Assembly (NCBI RefSeq): GCF_030272615.1
Contig: NC_081414.1
Location: forward strand, 658,760,292 to 658,824,291
Origin: Cryptomeria japonica
Lineage: Eukaryota; Streptophyta; Pinopsida; Cupressales; Cupressaceae
Direction: 5' to 3'
DNA length: 64,000 nucleotides
In this document: piece after piece, positions 46,651 through 58,100 of the stretch
Numbering within the stretch: the first letter of the stretch is position 1
Layout of the letters: the number at the start of each line of letters is the position of its first letter
Notes under the pieces: model-generated
What the model was told of the DNA's origin: nothing
Database searches by the model: none
What the model saw: only the letters and a program-made list of their open reading frames with translations
Position numbers and translations under genes: made by a program

Positions 46651-48342
46651 TTGGCCTCATGTGGTCCCCACCTTCTTTGTCTAGTGCCGACGTGGCGGGA
46701 CACCAAATTCTGCGTCGCTGAAGGATTGAAGCGCCAACTTTTAATCATCAATCACAGCATGGACACCACTTATTACCATAACTGGAACTTAAGATCTCTT
46801 CATAATGACGATCTTTGCAAGTTGGCAGAGAAATTAAGAGGTGTCCCTTCACATGCTTCCCAGAGCTAGCGGACGCATGCCTTGGGAAACACCACTAAAA
46901 AAAATTATTGCAACTCGCACAATACTTTGGCTAGTTCTTGGTCGATTTCTCTTATCTTTAGCTCTGGTTTTTCCCTCTGCATATCCTTCTTCAGGTTTGT
47001 GTTGCATCTCAACTTCACTCTGGAGGAAGCTATCATGGGGGGGATTTAGTCTGGGTAGAACCGGACACTATTGACGACTATTTTTGTAATGACCCATGCG
47101 TCTAGATGTATGCTAAGGAAGGGGGAATCATCCCGCTCATGGAAGCCATGACGAGGTTTGACAAAAACCTCTCCATGTAGTTTGTCAACAACTGGAATGA
47201 CGGGAGAGTGGTCATGGGGGACATTTCATTTGAAATCAATGAGGAAGTGGAAGAAAACAAGCAGGGTTGCGGATGAGAACAACATGAACCGCTTCTTCAA
47301 AAAGGGCAAGGAACCGGCCAAAAGTCATGGGCGATTCAATAGGGAATGCTTACCCCACCCGTGGGACCAGGTGTGCAAGATTATAATGAAATACTTTACC
47401 CTCAAAGGAAGGTATGGCATTTTTTACTATTACCATTTATCGTTGCTCAATGACTTTCGCAACCATAACATCATCTCTTTTCCGTTCTCTCTCCTGCATG
47501 CCATAGAATCTACTGTTAAGGATGTCCGCCACTGCATGAGTCAAGAGGGTAATTATACCATCCCCCACCAGGGGCTGATGTTTCAGCTATACAAGTTTCA
47601 CAAGGCCCTGTATCCCCCTAAGCCCATCTCGGTCCAACCTGCCCCATCCATCCAAGGTCCCTCTGCTGGTTCTAAAAAAGGCCTCAAAAAGACTTTGAAA
47701 AAGTCGATGATGCCTTGTCAATCCCTCGACCAAGGCCCTCCCTTCCCCCTCAAAATTGGGGAGAAAAACAAAATCAACCCTTCTACTGCGAAACCCACCA
47801 CCAAGCAACCCAGGAAGGAGCCTAAAATCCTTCTTGTCGAGTCGGATGCGGAGGATGGTATCACCCTGCAAAGGTTCCATAGGTTTGCTAACAAGCCCCG
47901 GATGAAGCAAATCATCATGAGAAAGAACTATGCTAATGAAGAAGAGGATGACTATGAGAAAATGGAAAGTGAAAAGGGGGAGGAAGAAATGGAGGCTACG
48001 GAGGGCTCAGATTCCTCCAAACTGGGCACAAACGTCCCCGACTCAAAGACTTTCAAGGAGGATATTAAGAACACCTCCCCTATTTTTAACACTTCCCCAC
48101 CTCATACCTCTAAGGGGGATGGAAGGAATTCTGAGGGTGGTCAGACTGTTGCAGATGGCGGGGAGAAGGAAGAGGTGGTGCAGTGTACGGGTTGCAATGC
48201 TATCTCTGATGACTTAAATGGTGTTAAGAAAAAACCGGAGTATCTGGAGTCCTATGTCAACAAAATAGGGAAATTCTTTGTCAAAGTTATGCACTCTTCG
48301 GCTACCTCTCTGTGCTTGCTCCACCAGGAAAAGGCTGAATAG
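46651..48342 (+). pseudogene. Unrecognised extra LINE reading frame (ORF3)
   Basis: I do not recognise this protein. The largest open part is 47158-48342 (394 codons). Further upstream, coherent protein-like stretches continue in other frames: HNDDLCKLAEKLRGVPSHA (46801-46857), GRMPWETPLKKIIATRT (46871-46921), GGDLVWVEPDTIDDYF (near 47037-47086), EGGIIPLMEAMTRFDKNLSM and FVNNWNDGRVVMGDISFEIN (47118-47240), so about 530 codons once existed. The open part has a globular block (RECLPHPWDQVCKIIMKYFT, YYYHLSLLNDFRNHNIISFP, GLMFQLYKFHKALYPPKP), a Lys-rich stretch (KKGLKKTLKKS), an acidic tract (NEEEDDYEKMESEKGEEEME) and a helical C-terminus. It lies between LINE RNase H and the LINE 3' end. Confidence 0.6.
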
Positions 48343-48800
48343 GGTGGGCTGGAAAGCGACACCACTAAGGAATTGCTCCAGTTCCTGGCGGATGACTAGA
48401 CCGGTCTTATGCTCCCTAAGCACATGGGTGCTGAAAAACATGATTAATGGTTGAAACTTTTCCTTTTTGTTATAGTTTTTTTCGCTGGAACGGCTGGTTC
48501 CTTGGTAATCTTGCTACTTTTAACAATTTTTATAGTTTAAACAATATGTTGGTTTACTGCTACTTAAGGCGCTTTTTGGATGAGATTGTTTTCAATCTCG
48601 GGTTATCCATGAGCAGTAGGCAGTTTTTGTTTTTGAGGACTAAAGTAGGGATTGGCTGACTGTCGTTAGGCAGTTGTGTGTGTGTTGGTAGTGATTTTTT
48701 TTGTGTCTTTGGGTCAGCCCCCTTGTTTTGGCTGCTTTATAATCAAAAACTATTTGACTCATGAATCATATATTTTTCATTAAAAAAAATAAAAAACAAA
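48343..48800 (+). other. LINE 3' untranslated region and A-rich tail
   Basis: No coding signal. T-rich, with TTTTGGCTGCTTTATAATCA near 48736, a phrase typical of plant LINE 3' ends, followed by CATTAAAAAAAATAAAAAAC (48778-48797), an A-rich tail. Confidence 0.65.
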
Positions 48801-48825
48801 CTTTGTTTTATTATTTTTTGTTTTT

Positions 48826-49150
48826 CTAGGAGATAAACATTAAGTATTTGTAAATCATTTTTTATTTTTTATTTTATAATAGATAAGCATCAAGTATTGT
48901 AAACCATTTTTATTTTTTATTTTTATTCTTATAATGAGATAAATAAATAAGAAATATCTTTTTTATTTTTATTTGTATAACAGATAAACATTAAGTATTT
49001 GTAAACTATTTTTCTATTTATTTTTATTTCTATAATGAGAGTAAAAAATAAATTAAAAAATATTGTTATTATTTATAAAATCATATTTATTTTTATTTTC
49101 TATTTTCTATTTTTTATTTTTATAATCATAATGTAATAAAAATTACAATG
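48826..49150. repeat. ~52-bp degenerate AT-rich tandem repeat, ~5 units
   Basis: Units begin near 48830, 48882, 48938, 48983 and 49038 with AGATAAACATTAAGTATTTG and end TTTTTATTTTTATAAT. A single similar unit occurs at 25960-26010. Confidence 0.75.
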
Positions 49151-49575
49151 TAATAAGATATATATTAACATAATTTATATAGATTATCCTTAAGATATAT
49201 ATGCTAGTCATTATCTTTATCTTAAAATAATTTTACTATATATTGATTTTAAATTAATTTTTAATTTTAAAAATATTTTTTGTTTTTTATGATGAATGAG
49301 ATGCATATGCAATTGTAGACTTACATCTATCCACTTAATAATCATTATGCAAGTTAAAGTTCTAAATAAAAAGTAAAACATGGAAGTAATTTTTACTAAG
49401 GAGAGCTTAAAGCAATGGAAAAGATTTCGATATTATTAAGGAAAGCTAAGATTTATAAAGGAAAAAGAAACTTAAGTAGTAGTTTCTAAGTAAAGAAAAC
49501 TCCCGCATAAGAATAGTTTTACAAAAGGAAACGATAAAATTAGAAGAAATTTGATATAAAGTAGATTGAGTTTGG

Positions 49576-49610
49576 TTTTTTTTTTTTTTTTTTGTTTTTT
49601 TTTTTTTTGC
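49576..49610 (-). repeat. Poly-T tract, possible retroposon tail on the minus strand
   Basis: Nineteen or so T, one G, then about fourteen T. On the minus strand this would be a poly-A tail of an element lying at higher coordinates, but no such element was recognised. Confidence 0.4.
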
Positions 49611-49814
49611 TAGTGATGAGAGAATAAAGAATTGGATTGAAATCTATCATCTTCAAGAAAGAGAGAAAGGGAAGCTTAGAAGGGAGAATCAGTGGCGAGT
49701 ATGAGTGGGGAATCGATATATTGATCTTTCTTTCTTTTCTTTTTTTGACTTTGAATCAACTTAGAAACTTGAGCGAATGTATGTGCAAGGACAATGAAAA
49801 TGGGTCAACCTTAA

Positions 49815-49998
49815 ACCACACACTAAGCAACATATTAAGCTTAGAGAATGTTATTCAACTTTGAGTGTTCAACACTTTTAAACCTAGAAGTGTTTTCTTA
49901 GTGTGACCACACACATTAAGCAACATATTAAGCCTATAAAATGTCAATCAACTTTGAATGTTTAACACTTTTAAGCCTAGAAGTGTAAGCTTAGTGTG
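49815..49998. repeat. ~91-bp tandem duplication
   Basis: ACACACTAAGCAACATATTA...AACACTTTTAAACCTAGAAG and ACACACATTAAGCAACATAT...AACACTTTTAAGCCTAGAAG, starting at about 49816 and 49907. Confidence 0.85.
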
Positions 49999-52160
49999 TG
50001 TGATTTAAGTCGTTCCTAAAATGATCCCCTTCATAATTCACTATTCGATTATTTGAAAATCGGGTAAGTGTCTTGACACCATAATGAAAGAAATAACATC
50101 AATAGTTTTATAGCCTTGGCTTATATTGTACTACATGAAGGTTTATTAAAGCCTTAGCACCTAATTCGTATTGAGAACCTTGCTAGAAATGTATTATATA
50201 ACTTTGTGCCTTGGTTTCATATTATATTGAGGGCAAACCTCGATATAAACATTTTGTTTTGATATTTTTCACGCACGAGTGCAATCCTCACACCAAGAAC
50301 ACAAATAAAGCTTCCAATTTCAGGATATGTTCCAAAGCGCTTTATTAGTTCTAGATTTTGAGAGATTCCTTGCAAAATCCATTTTGTACATGTCTTACAA
50401 GCATTTCATTTCATTCCTAGAGATAATGTCTTGAGGTGTTTTGTCTAACAATGTAGTTCTTTATTTATGCTTCACTTTTAGCATGCATATTTCCTAATGT
50501 CCTTCTTAGTCTTTCTATCAACCAATTGTGCTCACTACCCTTTTTGTGTGCATGTCCATAGTAAGAGAAATATACCTTAAAACCATTTACCACACATGGA
50601 GTCAAATCTAATATTCTTTTTGTGTCTATCCTAATTCAAATTTAAGTCAAATATAGTTTTGAATATCAGCTAGGACAAACTTGGGGTTGGTCTCCAATCG
50701 ATTTAATAACCAACCTATTCCTTCTTATATTCCTACATTTCCATAATGGAGATCAATTTGTATCTCCAATTGATTGCATTTAGGTGCACTTTTATTGAAG
50801 CAATGTTGTATAGTATTCTTGTTTCGTTGATTTCTTATATGCATAAATAAATGAATGTATATGATTAACAAGGAATTTAACTCGAAATAAATCTCAAGTC
50901 ATAATGGTAATTAATACACAATATATTTATTCATTCAGGTTATAGGAAGCAACACATCCTTTCACCTTGTCTGGCATTTCAAACAACCTTTTGTTGTATC
51001 AAATTTTGTAGATATTGTGATAAGTAAACGATCTACTATTATTGGCAGTCATAAATCTAATGATGAAAGTAATGTGACATATATATGTATATATAACATA
51101 ATAACGATATTTTCAAGTGATTATATATATGGGTTTTACGAAAGTGATAGAAACCCTAAAAGAAGCACATAGTTATTAGTGGATTAAAGAAAGGTTTTTT
51201 TGTGGGGGGTTAATCATCTTTGAATAATGATTAGTTATCTAATAGTTTTGAAAGAACTTTGACCTATGGAAAATATAGGCAATTAGGGTTTACATCTTAA
51301 AAGTTAAATAACATTATCCTTATATGAATATATTGTGACTTAAGGTAGATTGTTATTATATAGTTATCCTTATAAAAGAGGAAGAGGTTATTGATTGAAA
51401 AATTATCTTTTAGAAGACATACATAATACAAGATTAGTTGGGTATAATGATCAAGGTGCTAACTTATGCTTGTGTAGATAGAGATTTGTGTGGCAGTTCT
51501 ATATTTTAAGAAGCAAGTGAAGTGACTATCACTAGGGAAAACATCATTAAGTGACTTTTATTATGGTTCTTACCTTAGTAGATTCCTTTATTTAAGCCTA
51601 ATTTGTGATAAGAAATAGGATTTTGGAAATATAAGGTGAATAGGAACCTTTGGAATGGACAATAAGGGAGTGCAATATTATCTTATTTTCTTGAAACTAG
51701 ACATTTGGTCTTGCATGAAATTTGAAAGTCGATGGTTAATACTTGTCATTACATAATGTCATATTCTGTTATGATTCGTGGGATATAGTTATCTTAAAGA
51801 ATACTTGAGAATTAAGTTTATTTAAAACCTTGATAGTAGACTTGCCGAAAGGTGTAGGCTAATGCATTTGTATGCTCATGTGTGATCTTATTTTCTCTTA
51901 ATATTTGTTTGGATTTTGTATACTTAATGCATTCTTGCATTTTCTGCATGCTTGAGATAATTGCATGTTATGATTACCTCCTAGAATAAATGTCATTAAA
52001 ATGGAACTGAGATCTTGAAGTGATTGTTGCTTCTATCTTCATATGTCTATTATATGCTTTTTGTGTGCCCGTGATATCATTACATTGGTGTTAGAATGTG
52101 GATATATCATGCTGCATAAATTCCATTACTATTGCCAGTATCACATTGTTAGTCTTCCTT

Positions 52161-52280
52161 GTGTTGGGTTGGGTATCTTTCATGTCATGAAAGATTTTGA
52201 ATAAGTGTAACCACTTCGTGGTGTTGGGTTGGGTATCTTTCACGTCATGAAAGATTTTGAATAAGTGTAACCACTTCGTG
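52161..52280. repeat. 60-bp tandem duplication, one mismatch, with an inner palindrome
   Basis: 52161-52220 and 52221-52280 are identical except T to C at one position. Copy 1 contains ATCTTTCATG-T-CATGAAAGAT (52175-52195), a perfect inverted repeat with 10-bp arms; in copy 2 the mismatch falls in one arm. Confidence 0.95.
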
Positions 52281-53048
52281 GTAGTAGAAAATCGCTTCGA
52301 CAATGTTCTTGCCCGTAGTGTGCTCAAGGGAGATAGATGTCGAGAGTTCCTGTTAGGATGGTCATTACGATTTTCTCCTTATGCATTTATTGTATTCAAA
52401 CTTGTGGTCTATAATAAAGGTATATGCTTCCCTATGTTTAAGTCTTGTTACTGTTTGTTTACTCTAATTTTATGTCAAAATATGTAATTATGTATCTCCA
52501 ATCTTGTATACTTGTATATGTGGCATTAATGTATGATTGTTGAAGTGTAATTTGTGAATTATGTTAATGTGATATTATGGTAATTCATTCTAGGTCTAGT
52601 ATTACCTAGTTGGGAGCTTAGGGGATCCCAATTCTTAGTTGTTTTGGTAAGCAACTTGGCTAAAAATGTACCTCTTTCTTTTGATCGTGTTGTTTCTCTA
52701 TTGTTTCTACCCAATTTAAATTTGTTTTACCTTGTCTTTTGATAATCTTTTAAAAAATCGAAACCCTTATTTTTCACTTATCTAATCAAAACATTACTCA
52801 AAAATCATCATCCAACGAATCTCAATTCCTAATAAAATAACAAATAATTTTATAATATATTTTCTCAATAAATTAAAAACAAAATAGCTTTTATTTATTT
52901 AATTGTTTAATTTTTTGGCACTATCTATTTGCTCTAAAAGCATTTTGTGTTCATTCCACTAAGCCATAATTATCATTCTCGCTCTCTAATCTTCTAGATG
53001 CTTTACTTTGGAACACATTAAAGTTATATTCTTTTTCAATTGAGTATT
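52281..53048. other. Spacer, no gene seen
   Basis: One 76-codon frame (52257-52487) without recognisable features; otherwise AT-rich and non-coding. Confidence 0.4.
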
Positions 53049-53494
53049 TATGCCCTTTTTTCTTTGAGACCGCCCAAGCAAAAGTAACACAAGATACCTC
53101 TCATGATTTTCTTGTTTATTTTTATTTTATATTCCACAAAGTTAACACGTTTATTATAATAATATATATTAAATGTATTTAGCTACATGGGGGAAGTCAA
53201 AAGCAATGTATGCCCTTTTTTCTTTGAGACCGCCCAAGCAAAAGTAACACAAGATACCTCTCATGATTTTCTTGTTTATTTTTATTTTATATTCCACAAA
53301 GTTAACATGTTTATTATAATAATATATATTAAATGTATTTAGCTACATGGGGGAAGTCAAAAGCAATTTATGCCATTTTTTCTTTGAGACCGCCCAAGCA
53401 AAAGTAACACAAGATACCTCTCATGATTTTCTTGTTTATTTTTATTTTATATTCCACAAAATTAACACATTTATTATAATAATATATATTAAAT
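53049..53494. repeat. 160-bp tandem repeat, 2.8 copies
   Basis: Copies start at 53049, 53209 and 53369 with TATGCCCTTTTTTCTTTGAG (third: TATGCCATTTTTTC). They share ACCGCCCAAGCAAAAGTAAC and AAATGTATTTAGCTACATGG and differ at only a few positions. The third copy runs straight into the large duplicated block. Confidence 0.95.
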
Positions 53495-53819
53495 AGACCT
53501 CATTATGTTTGTACTTTAAAAAGTAAACTTCTTCCAACCAAAAAGCAAAGAAAACATTCAACTCTTGTAATGTACTTTAAAATATAAAAGCATGTGTTTT
53601 CGTAAGGTAATATTATGAGAAATATGCCAGCAAGATGTTCCATTATTAAAATTTAAAAAAGCAATAAATATTCTCATAGTGGCCTGCAAAGTCACTATTA
53701 ATTGTCTGGTAATGATTTAGGAGTAGAATTGACTCAATAAAAGTTAAAAAAAATAATTATTTTGGTAAGGCACGTGGCTGCTTTATTTAGAATATGCAAC
53801 ATGTATATGGAAAATAATT

Positions 53820-53905
53820 ATTACATTTGAGAGGACCACAAAAAGAAAAAATAATTTAATTATTACATTTGAGAGGACCACAAAAAGAAAAAATAATTTA
53901 GTTAT
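53820..53905. repeat. 42-bp tandem duplication inside unit A
   Basis: TTACATTTGAGAGGACCACA then AAAAGAAAAAATAATTT is repeated at 53821 and 53863; unit B has a single diverged version near 58774. Confidence 0.9.
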
Positions 53906-54349
53906 GTAGAGTATCTAATATTTCGAAAGTAGAGGGAAAGGTTTTGTTAAAATATTACAAAATAATAAAGTTCTTGTGCAAGTTTAATCTGAGTTTTGAA
54001 TCCGTTGGTATATAGTTTAAAGGTTATATATAATTAAAATTTCTAGTGGTGATTAACTCATGTATCATATATTCTTATTCTTTTGGATTTTATTTTATGT
54101 TTATTAAAATTTAATAATTCAATAATTTTTATGTTAAAATGTTTATTTGATAAAATAATTATCGAAATTTATGTTAGTTTTTTGGAGAAGAATTATTCTT
54201 TTAATAATTTTTATAATTTATTTGTTTAATTGTCATAATGAAAAAATTTTAAAACGTATATTGTGGTTTTCATATAATTTTCTAAGACTAGTTATAGTGA
54301 TAGTTAAATTATCTTTATATGTGGATCTTGTGGGTCAATCAAAGATGAT

Positions 54350-54600
54350 AATGTGAAAATAGCAAATGGAATCGCCTATCTTAACAGGGTGCTCAAACTA
54401 AATTTTGATGTAACACCCCAAGACAATCCAAGAGTACTAAGAGTTGGTTGTGTCATAAGGGACATGAAAGGGGGGGTAAATTGGCTGGCTTCTAAGAAAC
54501 TTGTGAAAGAAACAAGTAATGAAGCGGATGTTCAAGCTCTATCACTTGGCTTTCAAGTATGCATTACAAATGTTATTCATGGTCTCTAATTATAAAAAGC
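54350..54600 (+). pseudogene. RNase H fragment, unit A
   Basis: Reads LKLNFDVTPQDNPRVLRVGC, VIRDMKGGVNWLASKKL, then TSNEADVQALSLGFQVCITN before a stop. This is the N-terminal half of a plant retroelement RNase H (first Asp in NFD, Glu in NEADVQAL). The GDS and final Asp motifs are missing because the domain ends at 54589. No RT lies nearby. The 59274-59510 copy is broken at the same point. Confidence 0.75.
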
Positions 54601-54699
54601 AATTCCATGATAATAATAAATACAATAAAAATAAAGGTTCGCCTAATTGGAAAATCAGAAGCAATTCTCAGATAATGAGACTAGTTGTTTTGGTTCTTT

Positions 54700-55905
54700 G
54701 GTAGTGAGTGTGTCTGTCAAATTGGTCCACAATCTACTTGGTGGATTTCGGATATGTGATTTCAAGTATTGCAGTTTGGAGGACGTGCTTATTTGGTTCG
54801 TGCAAAGTCCCAGATCTAATCTCTAGTGTTGCTTTCATTCTGCATGTGAGTTATGTTGGTTTGTTCTTGTCTTGGTCTGTTGTTTTAGGTCTGAATGTGC
54901 CCAGATGATTTATCTTGTCTGGATCATGCTTTTTGGTCCAGATATGCATTAGAGGCCAAGTTGGAATATTGTTTTGGGTCTCACGTTGGTGTGTGAAGAT
55001 TCATATTAAGAAATTTGTATTGGAAGAATTTTTTGGGCCGATTGATTGTTGAGTTTTATTGTTTATCTACACATTTCATTTGGAACTGACTTTGGAAGAT
55101 GTCTTAGGGTATGTGGCTAATTCAAATCAACTTAGAAGGATCATTGTGCTATGTTTTGGTCCCCTCTTTCTCCTAGAGAGGACTACATTGGATATTATTG
55201 GTCTAGATGACCTAAATTATGTAATTTTATGTACTCTACTTTGGGCTAACTTAGTTGAGATTTTTAATGAATATCTTTGTATATAAACATGAAAAAAGGT
55301 GTGTGTTGAAGGTACAGAAGTATTGGAGGTATTCGTTTTGATAAAAAGTGGTTGTGAATCATATGCAAACAAATTTGATTGAAAAAGTGTGTGTTAGTTC
55401 GTTGAGAAGACCCTTGACAGTATTTGGCAACAGAGTTTGATGTCAAATATATTTGCCATGATATTGGACACTTGACACAAAGGTTCAAGGTCTATTTCAT
55501 GATTAGGAGATCCTATTCTTCTTCAACTTAGCTATTCCTACCGGAAGACAGTGTGTCTCTCTTGGTAGCCCTTTGTATGTTACCCTAAAGCAGTGAGTTT
55601 CAGTTGTGCAAGTCCTTTGTATCTTGCCCTAAGTTTGTGCACCTTAGTTAGCAAGTTCGAAGCAATGAGCTCCCTAGCCTATGACCTATTTATTATAATC
55701 ATTCATCTCTATATTGTGAGTTTGATTCTCACTATGGTTTTTCCCTTCTTAGGTTTTCCATGTAAATTTGGTGTTCATGAGTTGGTTGTGTTTTATGCTT
55801 TCCTGATTTCATTAAAGTAATATGTTAATTGTGGTTTGAAGTTTAATATATCATAAATAAAGTTGTGTTAGAGATTTGAACTGATTCACCCCCCCCTCTT
55901 AGTCA
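54700..55905. other. Unit-A-specific block ending in a C8 tract
   Basis: No protein recognised. It ends GATTCACCCCCCCCTCTTAG at about 55885-55904, a phrase reminiscent of the C-rich ends of Copia (SIRE-like) LTRs. It is absent from unit B, so it may be an insertion. Ends are not proven. Confidence 0.4.
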
Positions 55906-57064
55906 TGTTGTGTGTTTAACGGGATATTATAAGGGAACGAGGAATAGTGTGAGATATTGAGACATTATAGAAGAATATATCAAAGACATAAAATGGAGCC
56001 AAAGTTGTTAGATACAAACATAGGATAGACACTTATGCAAACTTGACTAATGGGATGTATTATATGGGAACTTCTCACCTCCTCAATAGATGCCAATGTT
56101 CTATTATTAGCAACATGAGAAACTTAATCATGAGATCTCTTTTGAATTTGAGTTAAATTGGAAAACATTGTAAATCCCTTAGAGGGAGCCTATAGGAGTG
56201 CACTAAGAATGTAATAAATGTCATTTATTTTTAATTGCAAAATGATGGCCCATTTAGGGAAAGGTTAAAGAGAGTAAAAGGAGCCTATGGAGGTAAATGA
56301 CTTTAGTTCTAATGATTGTAATTAGTGTATCTACTTGTAAAAAAATTACAATTTTATTAATAAAGAATTAATATGGTGAATATTAAATTCAATATGATCA
56401 ATAAGAACCAATGTGATAAATATTAAATTCAGTACATTAAGTACAATAAATACATCTCAATATAATCAATATATAGTGGGTCAATTACTACAATCCTCCA
56501 ATATAATATACACTAGTTACATTAGCCCATTGACCGTTTATCACATACACAAGTGGTCTTAGTATAAAATAAAATAAACAATATAAATGTCTTCAACTAG
56601 AATTTGCAAGACAGTCCCTTTGATATTTTGTTGCCAATTGAGGAAGGCATTGAACTTGATACTAGAGAAAAACCCTTTCCTTCTCAACCATTAATCAAGC
56701 CAAAGAAGTATTTGTCCAATAACCAATAGTTTGATTCCTTGACAACAATAGTGATTATCTCAATTAATTCATTCTTTTAAAATACACATAGGTATACATA
56801 TGAAAGCGTAGATCAAACCACTTAACCACATCAAACTAAATGCACAACACAAATTTCTTGACAATTTTTCACCCAAACCGAACTAAAAGCACACAATTCT
56901 TCACAAAATGTCATTTCAAACATCAAACATGTACATGAATGCAAATATACCAAAGCAAGATATAACATGATAATAGGATCATTACACATAAAATAATATC
57001 ACAAAGAAACATTTTTCGAAAGGAATTACAAACAAAATAAAATGTTTCCACATAACTCTCATAG

Positions 57065-57560
57065 AGAAAAAAAATAGAAAATAAGTATTAATAATGGAAA
57101 CAATGCAAAATAACAACAAAATAACATTATGTGTACTATGGAAAACCCCTCTCAAGGGAAAAAAAACAGCAACCAAAAGCACCAACTCTACTCAAGGAAT
57201 TGTCTCGAGAACAAGATTACAGTACACTTATAGAATTCTCACATACGGTATTTGGAGTATCAAACACCCTAGTTGCATTCATCTATGTGAATGAGCAAAC
57301 GAGAACCATGTGCCACATATCCCAATCCATACTTTGGCATGTGTAACCTATAAGAGATACGAGCAATCCAACCTTAGCCAGCAAGAAAAAGGTTACACCA
57401 ATGAATCTCAACAACTATTCATGTGAGTGCTTTTATAGAACAAGTTTGCACAAAACCACTATGTGGTATTACATAAATCATTTGCTTCAAAACAATGGGC
57501 TTTCTAATTGTGACCCCAAATTAATTATTTGATACAAATATTTTCTAATAGTAAATATTT
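57065..57560 (-). mobile_element. Copia-like LTR fragment in unit A
   Basis: On the + strand ACTATGGAAAACCCCTCTCA then AGGGAAAAAAAACAGCAACC and ACAAGATTACAGTAC resembles the segment at 7150-7210 of the Copia 3' LTR (GGGGAAAACCCTTTCGAGAG...CACAGTAC). The same is seen at 61020-61120. Ends not defined. Confidence 0.45.
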
Positions 57561-57579
57561 TTTAATTGGCTTGTTAATG

Positions 57580-58100
57580 GGTTTGCCTAGGTCAATTCAG
57601 AAGTAAAGGAAAATAAATTTGTTGAATGGATAAAACCAGTAGAGGGATGGGTCAAAGTAAACTTTGATGGAGCATCAAGGGTAACTCAGGTCCGCCAGGG
57701 GCGAGATAAATAACACAAGATTGGACCGGTGGTATTATCACGATGGGAGCCAAGAAGTTGGTGGAAGGATTAAACAATGAGGTTGAAGCACAAGCTACAT
57801 TATTGATCGTCAGAATGGCAAAAACATTATCCATTTCAAAATTACACTGGGATGGAGATTCTTTAATAATAAAAAATGCAATAATAAGGGGAGGCTATTG
57901 CATGGAAATTGAACAAATATATAAAAAAATATTAGAAATTATTTGTTTTATTTTAGTGGTTTCAAAGTATCCCACATGTTGAGGGGTGGGAACACAATGG
58001 CAAACACCTTGTCCAAGTTGGCAGTCTCATTTAATGAGGGTCAAGCAAATGAGTTGTGTGAAGATTACCAAGGTATCCAACTCGAGTTTTGAGATTGCCT
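57580..58100 (+). pseudogene. RNase H relic between the two duplicated units
   Basis: GWVKVNFDGASR (first Asp, 57645-57681), then in another frame GGIITMGAKKLVEGLNNEVE then AQATLLIVRMA (Glu in NEVEAQA) and LHWDGDSLIIKNAI (Asp in GDS), and a final region around 57960-58060. It is more complete than the fragments at 54350 and 59274 but has a frameshift and stops. It is a plant LINE-type RNase H without adjacent RT. Confidence 0.75.

Larger units (their letters stand above)
40626..48795 (+). mobile_element. L1-type LINE with RNase H and an extra 3' reading frame (~8.2 kb)
   Basis: Order on +: ORF1 with zinc knuckle, ORF2 with endonuclease, RT, zinc-binding domain and RNase H, an additional ~530-codon reading frame, then a 3' end with GGCTGCTTTATAATCAAAA and an A-rich tail (48781-48800). 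The whole block is clearly GC-richer than its flanks. Stops and frameshifts occur in every gene. I found no target duplication. Confidence 0.88.
49151..52160. other. Anonymous AT-rich DNA, no gene seen
   Basis: No frame over ~75 codons and no protein signature that I recognise. It contains a poly-T tract (49576-49610) and a ~91-bp tandem duplication (49815-49998). There may be old LTR sequence here, but I could not find ends. Confidence 0.4.
53450..57565. repeat. Large direct duplication, unit A
   Basis: Matches 58395-61450 block by block: 53450-54700 with 58395-59600, 55910-56480 with 60350-60920, and 57065-57560 with 60965-61450. Shared phrases include AAAAGCAAAGAAAACA, TCAACTCTTGTAATGTACTT, GAGAAATATGCC and ATCTATGTGAATGAG. 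The middle (54700-55900) is unique to this unit. It also carries a unit-specific 42-bp tandem copy (53820-53905). Confidence 0.88.

Noticed and set aside
40626-48800. Target-site duplication of the LINE
   Set aside because: No convincing direct repeat on the two AT-rich flanks.
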